From contig CAVVGE010000003.1 in the NCBI GenBank assembly GCA_963747735.1, forward strand, positions 1 through 56,617: a stretch of 56,617 nucleotides of DNA, in the 5' to 3' direction. Source of the stretch: AP-15 sp963747735 (GTDB lineage Bacteria > Pseudomonadota > Alphaproteobacteria > ATCC43930 > CGMCC-115725). The position numbers and the translations under genes are program-made. Shown piece by piece: positions 8,496-17,836 of the stretch (the stretch's first letter is position 1; every line of letters starts with the position of its first letter). Under the pieces are notes generated by a model. It saw only the letters and a program-made list of their open reading frames with translations. It searched no databases and was not told the DNA's origin.

Positions 8496-9142
8496 TGGAA
8501 CGAACCCAGGTTCTCGAGCTGATGGCCACGCTCAAGCTCTACGGCATGCGCGCGGCCTATGACGAGGTGATGGCGACCGGCATCAAGCGTCGGCACGAGC
8601 CGCCGCGCATCGTCGGCGACCTGCTCGCCGCCGAGATCGCTGAGAAGCAGGCGCGCTCGATCAAGTACCAGCTCACCATTGCCAAGCTGCCGCTGGCCAA
8701 GGATGTCGACGCGTTCGACTTCGCCGGCACCCCGATCAACGAGACGCTGATCCGCGATCTGGCGACCGGCGGCTTCATCGCCGAGCAGCGCAACGCCGTG
8801 CTCATCGGCGGCACCGGCACCGGCAAGAGCCACCTCGCCATTGCTGTTGCGCGCGCCTGCATCCGCGGCGGCGCCAGGGGCCGCTTCTACACCGTCGTCG
8901 ACCTCGTCAACCGCCTGGAGAACGAGGCCCGAGCCAATCGGCAGGGACGGCTCGCCGATTACCTGACCCGGCTCGACTTCGTCGTCCTCGACGAGCTCGG
9001 CTATCTCCCCTTCGCCCAAACCGGCGGCCAGCTGCTCTTCCATCTGATCAGCCGCCTCTACGAGCGCACCTCGATCATCGTCACCACCAATCTCGCCTTC
9101 GGCGAATGGCCGAGCGTCTTCGGCGAGCCGATGACTTCATGA
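8495..9142 (+). pseudogene. istB: IstB helper ATPase, 5' part (interrupted by recombinase cassette)
   Basis: The first 208 residues of an IstB-type AAA+ ATPase. Walker A is GGTGTGKSHLA, Walker B region is LDFVVLDELGYLPF, sensor region is IIVTTNLAFGEWPSVFG. Homology breaks off after TTCGGCGA (9119-9126) and resumes at the second TTCGGCGA at 11564-11571, where the missing 34 C-terminal residues lie in the same frame. Joined, the protein would be 242 residues, normal for IstB. As it stands it ends a few codons into the inserted DNA at 9142. The ATG at 8495 overlaps the istA stop. Confidence 0.85.
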
Positions 9143-11571
9143 CACCTCCTTCTTTGAACGCTTAGTGCGGGCCCGCAGCCTCAGCTCGGCGATCTCACGC
9201 ACTGTCAGGCTGATCTTCCACGGCATGCCCTTGGCGAGCTGCTCCCCGCTCAGTCGCCCCTTGTGCAGCCACTCGAATACGGTCTGAGGGGTAATCGAGA
9301 GGGTCTCTGCCGCACCTTGGACCGAGTAGCTCCCGTCCGGCCAACGCGGTGGGTTTGCTTCCTTGCCATTGATCTTCACCGTCGCAATGCCCCAGCGCTT
9401 GCGCAACAGGTGGATCTCGCCACCGCTGAACGGGCGCCCACGTGCCGACAGAAGCCCTTCGGTATTGAGAATAGCGGCGATCTCGCCATCCATTTTCTGC
9501 TCCGCGACGAGCGCGCGAAGGCGTGTCGCCAGACGATCGAGGTCGCCATAATCGGGGTAAGCCCGCACGTTCCGACGGATCGAGTGCTCGCTGGTGGCGC
9601 CCGTCTGCCAGACGATCCTGATCCAGACCTGACCCTGCTCGCGGCGCTGATCAAGCACCACCTCCTTGATGAGAAGGCGCAGGATCTCTTTGCGCTCGGC
9701 CGCCGTCGTTGTCGTCGCGTTCCACAATTGCGGCAGATCCGCGCCCAAAGAAATGATCTGCGTGCGGTCGGCTGCGCTCAGCGATACCGGCTGCTCGCGA
9801 CGCCAGCTCTGATACTCCGCCTCAATTTGCTCGACCCGGCGAAGCCTCTCCTCCCAGGCTCGCTCGAGCGAACGCGCCACCAGCCGGTTCTCCGGTTCCA
9901 CGGTATCGTATTGGCGGCGAGCCCGCTCCGCCTCGTAACGAGCACGCTCACGCCGAAGCGACCACTGCCGCTCCAGCAGGCGGGCCTCTTCCTCGAACTC
10001 GCCCAGAACGGCGACGGCCAGCGCGAGCCGATCAGGCGCCAGCGCCGCCAGCGCCAGGTCCTCCACCGCCGCGTCGACCGGCAGGGCCCGGACCTCCTGG
10101 CAACGCGGCCCGCCATGCTGCTGCTGGTCGGCCGTACACTGATAGACCGGGTAGTCGCCACCCGGTCCGGAATAGCGCAAGCCCATGCGCCGGCCGCATC
10201 GCCGCAAACCACGATCCCTTGGAGCAACGCCTTGCCTTTGCGGGGCACGCCCGGCCGGTCTCTCTCATATCGATTGACGTTGTCGGCAAGCCGCCGCTGG
10301 TTTGCCATGAACTCCTCCCAGCCGATATAGCCAGAATAGGCGTCCTTCAGGCACACCGGCCAGTCCTGGAGGGCGACCGCCTGGGTGCCGCCGGACCGTG
10401 AGCCAGGGCGGTGGCCGAGCGGGGTTCGCCGGCGACGGCCGTAGACATACGCTCCCGCGTAGGCCGGGTTTTTCAACACCTGCAATACCCGTGCACTGCT
10501 CACCGCCCGCCAGACCACCTCTTGCGGCGCCGGCCCGCGCAGCGGCCGCACCGGCAGTTGCAAGCCGGACCGGTGCAAATAACGCATCACCGATCGGGCG
10601 CTGCGAAGCTCCCCAAACTTGGCAAACAGCAACAACAAGCGAGCCTGCACTTCTTCGTCGGGGTTACGAACCACCCGGCCGTCGCGGGTATAGGCGAGAC
10701 CCGCCGGCAGGGGCAGCCGCAACTCGCCCCGGGCGGCCTTCTGACGCTCCCCTTGATGGAGCCGAACCTTGATCTGGTGCAGCTCCGCTTCGCTCATGAT
10801 CCCCGACAGGCCCAACAGCAGGCGATCGTGATAGGCGCACGGGTCATACACCCGCTCGCCGTCAGCAATCAGAACGCTAAAGAGAGAACACAGCTCGATG
10901 ACTTCGACCCGCTCCTTTGGCCAGCCGAAGAAGATCGCCCGGTCGACCAGCCGGTATTGCAGCTCGGTGCTCTCCTGATGCTGGCGGACTTGCCCGGCGG
11001 TCGACTGCCGCACATAGATGTAGGCGAGCTTCGCTCGGTGCGCCGTCGTCACCCGGTCTTCCGGACTCGCCGGGGTGTTCAGCATGACCCGCCTCGCTTG
11101 GCCCCTGCGCATCCGCCAGCCGCGATCGCAGCACACGGGCGATCCGCTGTGCCAGATGGCGTTGCGTCGCCGCCGTCATCCTCGGCCACACCCTCGGCAC
11201 CAGCGCCGGCGGCTGGTCCCGAGAGCCTGCTCCCAGATCCGGGGCGATCATCGCTGGGCGGCGAGCCATCGGCGATCTTTGGGTTGCAGAGCAGCGCCTG
11301 GATGTACTGCGCCAACGGCAGCAGCGTGCGTACCGACGCCCGCGGCAGAGCATAATTCGGCCTTGCATCACAAGCAAAATCCAGGTCGGTCGCGGCACGC
11401 GGCAGCCAGCGCCGCCGACCGTCCGCAAGCGCGACGCTGACCCAGCCGGGGCGCTGGCCCGCCGTCGGGTTCAGATCGAATCGCTGACCGAACAGTGCGT
11501 GCTGAGGATCAGTGACCCAGACCCGGACTATCAGTCGATCCGAAACAGCGGCAGTCTGTAATGTTCGGCGA
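9119..11571. mobile_element. Serine-recombinase cassette inserted in istB, flanked by 8-bp direct repeats
   Basis: About 2.44 kb of DNA splits istB. The copies of TTCGGCGA at 9119-9126 and 11564-11571 mark the junctions, and reading istB across one copy restores its frame. The cassette carries, leftward, a DUF5372-like ORF and a large serine recombinase overlapping it. The short shared core fits integration by a serine recombinase at a site within istB. The recombinase is now damaged, so the cassette is probably fixed. Confidence 0.75.
9137..11085 (-). pseudogene. Large serine recombinase, frameshifted and with catalytic-domain deletion
   Basis: The N-terminus has the resolvase/invertase signature LAYIYVRQSTAGQV, with the catalytic serine in RQST, followed by QHQESTELQYRLVDRA. 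A recombinase domain (LLLFAKFGELRSARSVMRYL, then VLKNPAYAGAYVYGRR), a zinc-ribbon region and a long coiled coil (about 9780-10070) follow. Two lesions are visible. The catalytic domain jumps from ERVEVI straight to ELCSLF, losing roughly 50 residues that normally include the arginine-rich active-site segment. A one-base loss near 10205 separates LLQGIVVCG from RCGRRMGLRYSG. It overlaps the stop of the upstream ORF (ATGCTGA). The product should be inactive. Confidence 0.82.
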
Positions 11572-11591
11572 CGCCAAGATGACCACGGCAC
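11079..11591 (-). CDS. DUF5372-like small protein of the recombinase cassette
   Basis: The central part (DRLIVRVWVTDPQHALFGQ, then ALADGRRRWLPRAATDLDFA) matches small proteins that accompany this kind of serine recombinase; I place it in DUF5372. Its function is not known. No ATG, GTG or TTG lies in frame inside the cassette before this segment, so the only in-frame ATG (11591) belongs to antisense istB sequence. The true start may have been lost, or may be chimeric. The stop overlaps the recombinase ATG. A second small frame beginning MTAATQRHLAQRIARVL at 11179 overlaps the 3' part and could be another cassette gene; I cannot confirm it. Confidence 0.5.
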   Translation of the reverse strand: MPWSSWRRRTLQTAAVSDRLIVRVWVTDPQHALFGQRFDLNPTAGQRPGWVSVALADGRRRWLPRAATDLDFACDARPNYALPRASVRTLLPLAQYIQALLCNPKIADGSPPSDDRPGSGSRLSGPAAGAGAEGVAEDDGGDATPSGTADRPCAAIAAGGCAGAKRGGSC

Positions 11592-11668
11592 TCCTCGACC
11601 GGCTCACCCATCACTGCGAGATCGTCGAGACCGGCAACGAAAGCTGGCGCTTCAAAAACCGCGCCTGA
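11564..11668 (+). pseudogene. istB: IstB 3' remnant
   Basis: It encodes FGDAKMTTALLDRLTHHCEI and the final RFKNRA of IstB, continuing the 5' part at 8495-9126 in the same frame. It is detached by the recombinase cassette and has no start of its own. Confidence 0.85.
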
Positions 11669-11841
11669 CCCCCAGCCAAATCGGGCAAATCCCCCGCCCC
11701 GGACCCCACCCCCTGGGGCTTGCCCAGGTGGGCAAACAGGCACCTCCCACGCGCGCCGCTCCGTCGCTCGTGTAGGCACTGCGCGTCGCGCGCGGGGCCC
11801 TCCTATTCGCTACCTGGACAAGCCCGCGCCGAACCTCAGAC

Positions 11842-11891
11842 GGGTCCCTTTTGGATGCCGATCCCGGGTCCCAATTGCTTGCCGTTTGACA
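11842..11891 (-). repeat. IS21 right terminal repeats (two copies)
   Basis: GGGTCCCTTTTGGATGCCG at 11842 and GGGTCCCAATTGCTTGCCG at 11866 are tandem copies, inverted relative to those at 6860-6914. The outer copy ends TTTGACA, matching the TGT tip of the left end. Confidence 0.8.
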
Positions 11892-11892
11892 G

Positions 11893-12006
11893 CCTGAAAT
11901 TGAACGCCTCAAGGTGCGGCTCCGTGAACATCTGCCGATCGCCGCGGACGGCACCATCGCTTACGAAGCCTTCGCAAATGCGGTGAAGGGCCCCGCGCCG
12001 GATTAG
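11893..12006 (+). pseudogene. C-terminal ORF fragment next to IS21 right end
   Basis: The frame from 11893 reads PEIERLKVRLREHLP, then IAYEAFANAVKGPAPD and a stop at 12004-12006. This is protein-like and has no start codon of its own. If the IS is removed between 6854 and 11892, the left flank joins in frame (ETFLLLIELDE before PEIERL). The IS may therefore have landed inside a gene, but no start codon is visible on the left side and I do not recognise the family. Confidence 0.3.
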
Positions 12007-12379
12007 AATGGCGTCGTAGAATTGAGTAGCGCCTGGCGGCCTGATGAATGTGGTCGTGCTTAAACCCCTTACGGGGTTGCGGTGCGAGCGCTGATTTCTG
12101 AGTAGGGCCATCAGTACGCAATCGGTAGCGTATCTGCAGGGTCAGCTCTGTTCCGACCTCCAGACGTACGCGCGGTGAGATCTACGCCGGCCGCGTCGGC
12201 ACCGGCATGGGTATCCCCAAGCTTGAGCGCGTGTGGCGCCGGCACCATGATGTGGCCGCCATGTTCCCAATGGCTGCAGTCGGCGCAGAGCTGCCGGTGG
12301 GCGCCCGGTCCCGGATGGTCGGGAGTTGCCCCCACTCCGGCCATTCACGATAAGCCGCCGCGGAGTCTCGAAACCGCGT
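12007..12379. other. Stretch without an assignable gene
   Basis: A small hairpin AACCCC-TTAC-GGGGTT lies at 12063-12078. A 77-residue leftward frame (12111-12344) contains a CADCSHWEHGG segment but has no family match I recognise and overlaps equally open frames on the other strand. Nothing further can be supported. Confidence 0.3.
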
Positions 12380-13429
12380 TCAACGGAACGCCGATTTAAC
12401 TTCCTGCGCCAGTAGCCGGATCGCCTCTCGTTCCGCCGCGTGATCAGCCAGGCCCGCGCAATTCGTTTCCAACTGCACGCCCGACAGCCCGATGTCGCGT
12501 TGCAGGTCTTTCAACTTCCCCACCACCGTATCGGGTGAGCCAATAAACACCGAACCGCGCAAGGTTTCCTCGAGCGTGATTTCAGTGAGGCGCTGCGAGG
12601 TTTTCCAGCGCGGGTGGTCCGGCGGACTGTTTTGCCGACGAGAGGAATCGGCAAGCAGGCGGCTTTGGTTCTGGAAATGCCGCATCAGGGTCGGCCCGTA
12701 GGCTTCCTGGGCCGCTGCATCGGTTTTGGCGACGAAACCGGGGCAACGGAGATAGACCGGCGCGTGCCCGGGATGTCCGGCGTCGGTCCAAGCTTTCCGG
12801 TAGACGTCGATGTGCTGCTTGAACATCCGCACATCCTCGTGCCGCACCGACAGGAACAGGCCTTGGCCTGCTTTGCCGGCCGCGGGGAATGTTTCGACGC
12901 TCACCGCTGCGATGCGGATTTCGGGCGTAGGTTGTTGCACAGGCTGCGGCACGACCGTGACATCTTGGATGTCGTAAAACTTCCCCTTGTAGGAGAAATT
13001 GTCTTCCCGCCATGCGCGTTGAATGATTTCCAGACACTCGATCTCGCGGTCCTTGCTTTCGGAATAGGCGATGTTCATCGCCTCATAGGTCTTCACGACG
13101 CCGCTGCGCCCGACGCCGAAGATCAGTCGACCCTTGGAGACGTGGTCCAAGGTCGCGGCTTCCTCGGCGATGCGAAGCGGATTGGCCAGCGGAAGCACCT
13201 GCACGCTGGTCCCGATTCTGATCCTCTCGGTGCGGGCCGCGATTGCGGTACCGAGGACCAAGGGACTGGCGGCGAGGCCGCGCCGTTTGTCGAAATGCAG
13301 CTCCGCGAGCCACATCACGTCGAGGCCGTATTCCTCGCTGGCGTCGACGATGTCGAACCCGGCGGCGAAGCATCCGGCTTGGCTGCGGCCAGGCAGGACC
13401 GGGAACTCGTGATAGATACCTAATTCCAT
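12380..13429 (-). CDS. LLM-class flavin-dependent oxidoreductase (luciferase-like)
   Basis: A 349-residue bacterial-luciferase-like TIM-barrel protein. The N-terminal strand (MELGIYHEFP) and DVMWLAELHF are followed by RIRIGTSVQVLPLANPLRIAEEAATLDHVSKGRLIFGVGRSG, the most conserved part of the family, covering the flavin-binding region. Members oxidise small organic substrates with FMNH2 and oxygen, or use F420. The C-terminal VFIGSPDTVVGKLKDL is the usual end motif. AAAGG lies about 11 bases before the ATG. It stands alone, with unassigned DNA of over 300 bases on each side. The substrate cannot be inferred. Confidence 0.9.
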   Translation of the reverse strand: MELGIYHEFPVLPGRSQAGCFAAGFDIVDASEEYGLDVMWLAELHFDKRRGLAASPLVLGTAIAARTERIRIGTSVQVLPLANPLRIAEEAATLDHVSKGRLIFGVGRSGVVKTYEAMNIAYSESKDREIECLEIIQRAWREDNFSYKGKFYDIQDVTVVPQPVQQPTPEIRIAAVSVETFPAAGKAGQGLFLSVRHEDVRMFKQHIDVYRKAWTDAGHPGHAPVYLRCPGFVAKTDAAAQEAYGPTLMRHFQNQSRLLADSSRRQNSPPDHPRWKTSQRLTEITLEETLRGSVFIGSPDTVVGKLKDLQRDIGLSGVQLETNCAGLADHAAEREAIRLLAQEVKSAFR

Positions 13430-13874
13430 TGAATGGGACCTTTCCCGAACGCGATCTTATCCGACATTCACCAGATTGCCAGCGGTGTCGATGCCACGGT
13501 TGCTGTCTTGAACGTTTTGAGCAACCGCAAATCGCGCGTTTGCATACCCGGCAGGCGCCACCGTCGGCCGTTGACCAGCCCCGCCGCGCTGAAAGACAGC
13601 GGCTTGCCTGCGTCGGTATGCTAGGCCGAGGGCCCGCGATCGGTGCTTCTGACTCATTGCGGCGTGTCCTGCCGGAAGTCTTCTTTCTAATTACGGTTGG
13701 CATTCAACCGCGACGGCGGGAGCGCCTCAAGGTGCCCCAAAAGCGCCCTTCATCACCGTGCGGGGTCGACTTGGATGGATCGGGCGGACGAATTAAGTTC
13801 GATTGCCAGCCGATCTCTCTGCATAGTGCTACGGCTCGTACTGGTTCGCTCGTGCTTTATCAGAGGATCGTCGC
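13430..13874. other. Intergenic region without recognised gene
   Basis: Lies between the divergently oriented oxidoreductase and aldolase genes. No open frame here shows family-like sequence and no clear palindrome or repeat was found. It should hold promoters for both flanking genes, but none is distinct enough to place. Confidence 0.3.
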
Positions 13875-14642
13875 ATGGCCGTCACCGCGATACCCAGAAG
13901 CCACATCACTCAGGCCGAGTCGCAGACCCGCATCGATCTCGCCGCCTGCTATCGGCTCGTCGACCTGTTCGGCTGGTCGGACCTGATCAATACCCGCATC
14001 ACGGCGCGCGTCCCGGGCCCGCAGAACCATTTCCTGATCAATCGGTTCGGCATGCTGTACGACGAGATCACCGCCTCATCGCTGGTCAAGGTTGATGTCG
14101 ATGGGAACAAGGTCGAGCCGTCGGATGACGAGGTCAATAGCGGCGGCTTCGCGATCCCCAGCACGATCCATATGGCCCGCCCTGACATCAACTGCGTGAT
14201 CCACACTCATACGGTCGCCGGGTGCGCTATGTCGATGCAGAAGGGTGGACTCCTGCCCCTCAATCAGCATGCGCTACAGGTGATCGGCGATGTCGCCTAC
14301 CACGACTACGAGGGCACCGGGAGAAGCCTTGAGGAACGCGAGCGCTTCCTTGCCGATTTCGGAGACAAGCACATCATGGTATTACACAATCACGGTCTGT
14401 TCATCGTCGGGCGCAGTATCCCCGAAGCCTTTATCGCCACCTACCGGATGGAGCGTGCCTGCGCGATGCAACTCGCCTTTCAGCAGTCGGGCGCCGAGTT
14501 CAACCCGCTCTCCGACGCGGTGGTCAGCGCGGGCTATGCCAAGTCTCGTGCCGGCGCCGCACGCGGCCACGATCCGAACAAATTCGACTGGCCGGCATTG
14601 CTACGTAAACTCAACCGCATAGACCCAACCTACAAGGAATAG
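13875..14642 (+). CDS. Class II aldolase/adducin family protein
   Basis: A 255-residue zinc-dependent aldolase/epimerase-fold protein. The substrate-loop region NHFLINRFGMLYDEITASSL and the zinc ligands in CVIHTHT and in VLHNHGLF are visible, as is the catalytic-acid region before PSTIHMARPD. Members cleave or epimerise sugar phosphates, or act as decarboxylases on 2-hydroxy or 2-keto acids. AGAGGAT precedes the ATG. The gene converges on the EthD-like gene at 14669. The window's own decarboxylase and CoA-lyase genes hint at organic-acid catabolism, but no specific pathway can be named. Confidence 0.88.
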   Translation: MAVTAIPRSHITQAESQTRIDLAACYRLVDLFGWSDLINTRITARVPGPQNHFLINRFGMLYDEITASSLVKVDVDGNKVEPSDDEVNSGGFAIPSTIHMARPDINCVIHTHTVAGCAMSMQKGGLLPLNQHALQVIGDVAYHDYEGTGRSLEERERFLADFGDKHIMVLHNHGLFIVGRSIPEAFIATYRMERACAMQLAFQQSGAEFNPLSDAVVSAGYAKSRAGAARGHDPNKFDWPALLRKLNRIDPTYKE

Positions 14643-14668
14643 GCGAGCGCGGGATTGATGGTAAGACT

Positions 14669-15319
14669 TTAGGGATTCACCTGCACGTACACCCCGGCAG
14701 AACCCGGTGCATGCGTCATGGCCTGCCGCATGCGCGGCGAATTGGGCGAGGAATGTTGCTGTTGCTCCTTCCACTCCGGGCTTTCCGGCACAGCCGTACT
14801 GGCAAATTCGTAGACCGTGCTGTAGCCGGTGGTACCATCGAGCACCCGATAGCGGCGGGCGTAGATCACCCCCGGCACCTTGCGATAGCCTGGGACATAT
14901 TCCCCACTGTACCAGGCGTTCCACTCCGCATCGACCTCGGAGGGGACGGACATGCGGCCAATCTGCAACACCGGCGCCATGCCACGCTCCGGCATTTCCA
15001 CGCCCTCCGGGTAAATCTGTTCCCCGACAATGCGTGTCAAATTCTTCCCAATCACGGACGGCGAGACTTTCTGTCCCCACGGCGTCCGCGGCCGGTTGGT
15101 AAACGCCGGCGTCTGCATCACCGCCACGCTTTCCAGTTCATAGCATGCCAGGTAGTGCGGGCCACCTTTGACCGCCTCGTAGCGGGCCGCTGAGAGAATG
15201 CCCGGCACCGACAGCAATTCCGGCAGATGTTCCTCGTTATACCACTTGTTGAATTCCTGCACGTTCTGGGTGTCGATATCAACGTACACCATGAAAATCC
15301 CGCTACCTTTTTGTACCAT
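14669..15319 (-). CDS. Dimeric alpha/beta-barrel domain protein (EthD/DUF4286-like)
   Basis: A 216-residue protein with two ferredoxin-like halves. The first carries the NKWYNEEHLPELLSVPGIL signature, and the second has the parallel NAWYSGEYVPGYRKVPGV. Such duplicated dimeric alpha-beta-barrel proteins include small monooxygenases, dehydratases and EthD-like proteins. The exact reaction is unknown. The ATG at 15319 has AGAGGAG about 8 bases upstream, which supports this start over the internal MVYVDID at 15292. It converges with the aldolase gene. Confidence 0.75.
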   Translation of the reverse strand: MVQKGSGIFMVYVDIDTQNVQEFNKWYNEEHLPELLSVPGILSAARYEAVKGGPHYLACYELESVAVMQTPAFTNRPRTPWGQKVSPSVIGKNLTRIVGEQIYPEGVEMPERGMAPVLQIGRMSVPSEVDAEWNAWYSGEYVPGYRKVPGVIYARRYRVLDGTTGYSTVYEFASTAVPESPEWKEQQQHSSPNSPRMRQAMTHAPGSAGVYVQVNP

Positions 15320-15887
15320 GTGTCCGTCTCCTCTGTGGAGGGTAGCCGCTATCCTTTTCCTCGTCGTTTTGGCACCCGGTCCTCACGCCTGGAGCTCAGG
15401 AGAGACACGAGACGCCAACCAGGGAGCCATCTTAGCGGACATTCCCCAGATTCCGGGGCTGTTGGGCGCGATCTTCCGTCTCATCGAGGCCCACCGCAAT
15501 GAAATTCGGGAGCAACCAGCTTCGTTCGCAGCCAAGCGTTCGGGTTGCTCGCCGCGAAGCCGTTCGTCTACCCAGCAACCCGCCCTTACAAGGCCCGCTC
15601 TCGCCCAACTTGACGATGCCCCCCGAGCATCGAGTTAGGAGGGGGAAGACGACAAGTGACCCCGATCGTCATCTTGCCGGATGCCTGGCAAGCTGATCGC
15701 GAGCGCCACCCGCTGGTCGCCTCCTCCGGGTCGGTCGCACCCCGACTCTAGACTGGCCACCGCGACGACTTCACTGATCGGTCTTCCGCAAACGGCGTCG
15801 GCGCATCGCGGGCCTGTCGGGCATTGTCGCGGCCGCGCGGGTAGCGCAACGTTAGAGTATGCACCCGAGTTCTTAGAGCAGGCCTGG
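15320..15887. other. Intergenic region without recognised gene
   Basis: About 570 bases upstream of the thiamine-diphosphate enzyme gene. The frame of that gene extends upstream to 15681, but the added sequence is proline/arginine-rich and not family-like. No repeat, RNA gene or conserved frame was recognised. Confidence 0.3.
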
Positions 15888-17558
15888 ATGACATCGCTTT
15901 CGAACACGATCAGCGGCCGCAACGCCTTTATCGAATTGCTGCAATCCGAGGGGGTCACGCACCTTTTCGGCAATCCGGGAACCACCGAACTGCCGATCAT
16001 GCATGCGCTTGCCGATTATCCGCAGATGCGCTACGTGCTCGGCCTGCAGGAGGCGATCGTCGTCGCCATGGCCGATGGGTATGCCCGTGCCTCGGGTGAA
16101 TTGGTCGCGTGCAACGTGCATGTCGCGCCGGGGCTCTGCAACGCGATGGGCTCGCTGTTCACGGCGTTCAATTCGGGGACGCCGCTGCTCATTACCGCCG
16201 GGCAACAGGAGCAGGGACACGGGCTGACCGAGCCTCTGCTGTACGCGCCCCTGGTGCCGATCGCGACACCCGTCGTGAAATGGGCGATCGAGGTGACGCG
16301 GCTGGAAGACCTGCCCCGCATCGTGCACCGCGCTGCGAAAATCGCCACGACTCCTCCGACCGGGCCTGTCTTCATCTCCCTGCCGGGAGACATCCTCAAC
16401 GCCTTCGGCGTGATCGATCTCGGACAGGCAACGCGGGTCGATACGCGCGTGCGGCCATCGGAAGACAGCCTTCACGGGCTGGCTGAGCGGCTCCTCCGCG
16501 CGAAGCGGCCGGTCATCATCGCCGGCCACGAGATCATCCGTAGCGACGGCTTTGCCGAGGCCGCCCGTTTTGCCGAAATCATGGGTTGCCCCGTCTATGA
16601 TCAGACGGTGCTGCAAGGGTCGCATTTTCCAACCGACCATGCGGCCTATCTCGGGCCGCTGTCGCGCGACCAAAAAACCGTGCGCGCCCGCCTTGATCCC
16701 TACGACACGGTGATCAGCCTCGGCTCCGATTTCCTGCGCATGTCGGTCTATAGCGAGGTCGAGCCGCTGCCGCCGCAAATGTCGGTCATCCAGATCGGGC
16801 TGAACGACTGGGAGATGGGCAAGACCTACCCGGCGGAAATAGCCGTGCGCGCCGATGTCAATCAGACATTGCGCGTGCTGACGCCGCTCGTGGCCGAACT
16901 CGGCGGCGCGACGCAGCGCCAGCGCGCCGCGGACGGCCTCGCCGCACTTTCCGGACGCAACTGGACGGCCAACCGGAAGGCACGTGCTGACATCGCCTTC
17001 GCTAAAGCGGCCATGCGCCCGATCGATCCTGAATGGCTGATGCTGACGATCGCGGATTTGCTGCCGGAAGACGCCATCATCGTCGACGACGCCCTGACCA
17101 CCGGGGCGAGCCTCCCGGCCTTTATGCATCTGCGCGATCGCTACGCCTATTTCGGCAATGTCAGCGGCGGTATCGGCTGGGCCATTGCCGCAGCGGTCGG
17201 TATTCAGCTCGCCCAGCCGGAGCGCAAGGTCGTCGCCCTACTCGGCGACGGCAGCGCCATGTACTCGATCCAGGCGCTGTGGACCGCCGCTCACCAAAAA
17301 CTGCCGATCGTCTTCGTCGTGTTCAACAATGGCGGCTACCGCATCATCAAGCAGCGACTGAAGCTGTTCCACAGCACCGAGCGCTTTATCGGGATGGATT
17401 TCATAGATCCACCCATCGAGTTCGCCGCACTCGCCCGCAGCCTTGGCGTGCGGGCCCATCGTGCCGACGCGGGGGATGAGTTCGGCGCGGCTTATCGCGA
17501 CGCATTAGCGGCGCGCGAGCCCGTGCTCCTCGAAGTGATCGTCGACGGCAGCGTGTAG
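15888..17558 (+). CDS. Thiamine-diphosphate enzyme, benzoylformate decarboxylase-like
   Basis: A 556-residue enzyme of the pyruvate-decarboxylase/acetolactate-synthase fold. The start at ATG 15888 was chosen because homology begins with MTSLSNTISGRNAFIELL. Motifs in order: GNPGTTELPIM with Glu34 at the cofactor, LQEAIVVAMADGYARASG, NVHVAPGLCNAMG (histidine equivalent to the benzoylformate decarboxylase active-site His), LLITAGQQ, and a C-terminal GDGSAMYSIQALW..NNGGY metal/ThDP site. The NVH and AGQQ parts are closer to benzoylformate decarboxylase than to acetolactate synthase. It likely decarboxylates a 2-keto acid to an aldehyde. It has no close operon partner. Confidence 0.88.
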   Translation: MTSLSNTISGRNAFIELLQSEGVTHLFGNPGTTELPIMHALADYPQMRYVLGLQEAIVVAMADGYARASGELVACNVHVAPGLCNAMGSLFTAFNSGTPLLITAGQQEQGHGLTEPLLYAPLVPIATPVVKWAIEVTRLEDLPRIVHRAAKIATTPPTGPVFISLPGDILNAFGVIDLGQATRVDTRVRPSEDSLHGLAERLLRAKRPVIIAGHEIIRSDGFAEAARFAEIMGCPVYDQTVLQGSHFPTDHAAYLGPLSRDQKTVRARLDPYDTVISLGSDFLRMSVYSEVEPLPPQMSVIQIGLNDWEMGKTYPAEIAVRADVNQTLRVLTPLVAELGGATQRQRAADGLAALSGRNWTANRKARADIAFAKAAMRPIDPEWLMLTIADLLPEDAIIVDDALTTGASLPAFMHLRDRYAYFGNVSGGIGWAIAAAVGIQLAQPERKVVALLGDGSAMYSIQALWTAAHQKLPIVFVVFNNGGYRIIKQRLKLFHSTERFIGMDFIDPPIEFAALARSLGVRAHRADAGDEFGAAYRDALAAREPVLLEVIVDGSV

Positions 17559-17836
17559 TCGCACGAAAATAATTCGCGCAAAGGCGCGGCGCGCCCGGCC
17601 AATGCGTCCCTTCTTTGTAAGGGCGCGGCTTTGTATGTCTGGTATCGGCGGATAGTGTTGAAAAACGGTATCATCTCGCATCGAGACGGCTGGGGGGCCG
17701 TCAATGATGCGGGAGCGTCAAGTCCAGCAGGACGCGTTGTTCTACGAACTTCACCCTGCCTCCAGCCATCTCTTTCTCCCTCGACCTGCCCGCGAAACGA
17801 AGCTTTGGTGCCGGCCGCCTTTGGCACTCCCGTGGA

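Larger units (their letters stand above)
6855..11891 (+). mobile_element. IS21-family insertion sequence with nested insertions
   Basis: The element starts with TGT (6855) and ends with ACA (11891). Each end carries two copies of a related repeat: ATCGGCAT..GGACCC at 6860-6880 and 6894-6914, and the inverted form GGGTCCC..TTGGATGCCG at 11842-11862 and 11866-11886. Multiple terminal repeats are typical of IS21. It carries overlapping istA and istB. Without the 23-bp insert in istA and the 2.4-kb cassette in istB the element would be about 2.6 kb, a normal size. No clear target-site duplication was seen. Both transposition genes are broken, so the element should be immobile unless helped in trans. 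Confidence 0.85.

Noticed and set aside
12111..12344. 77-residue frame with a CADCSHWEHGG segment as a zinc-binding protein
   Set aside because: Only one Cys pair, no recognisable family, no ribosome site, and open frames on the opposite strand over the same bases.
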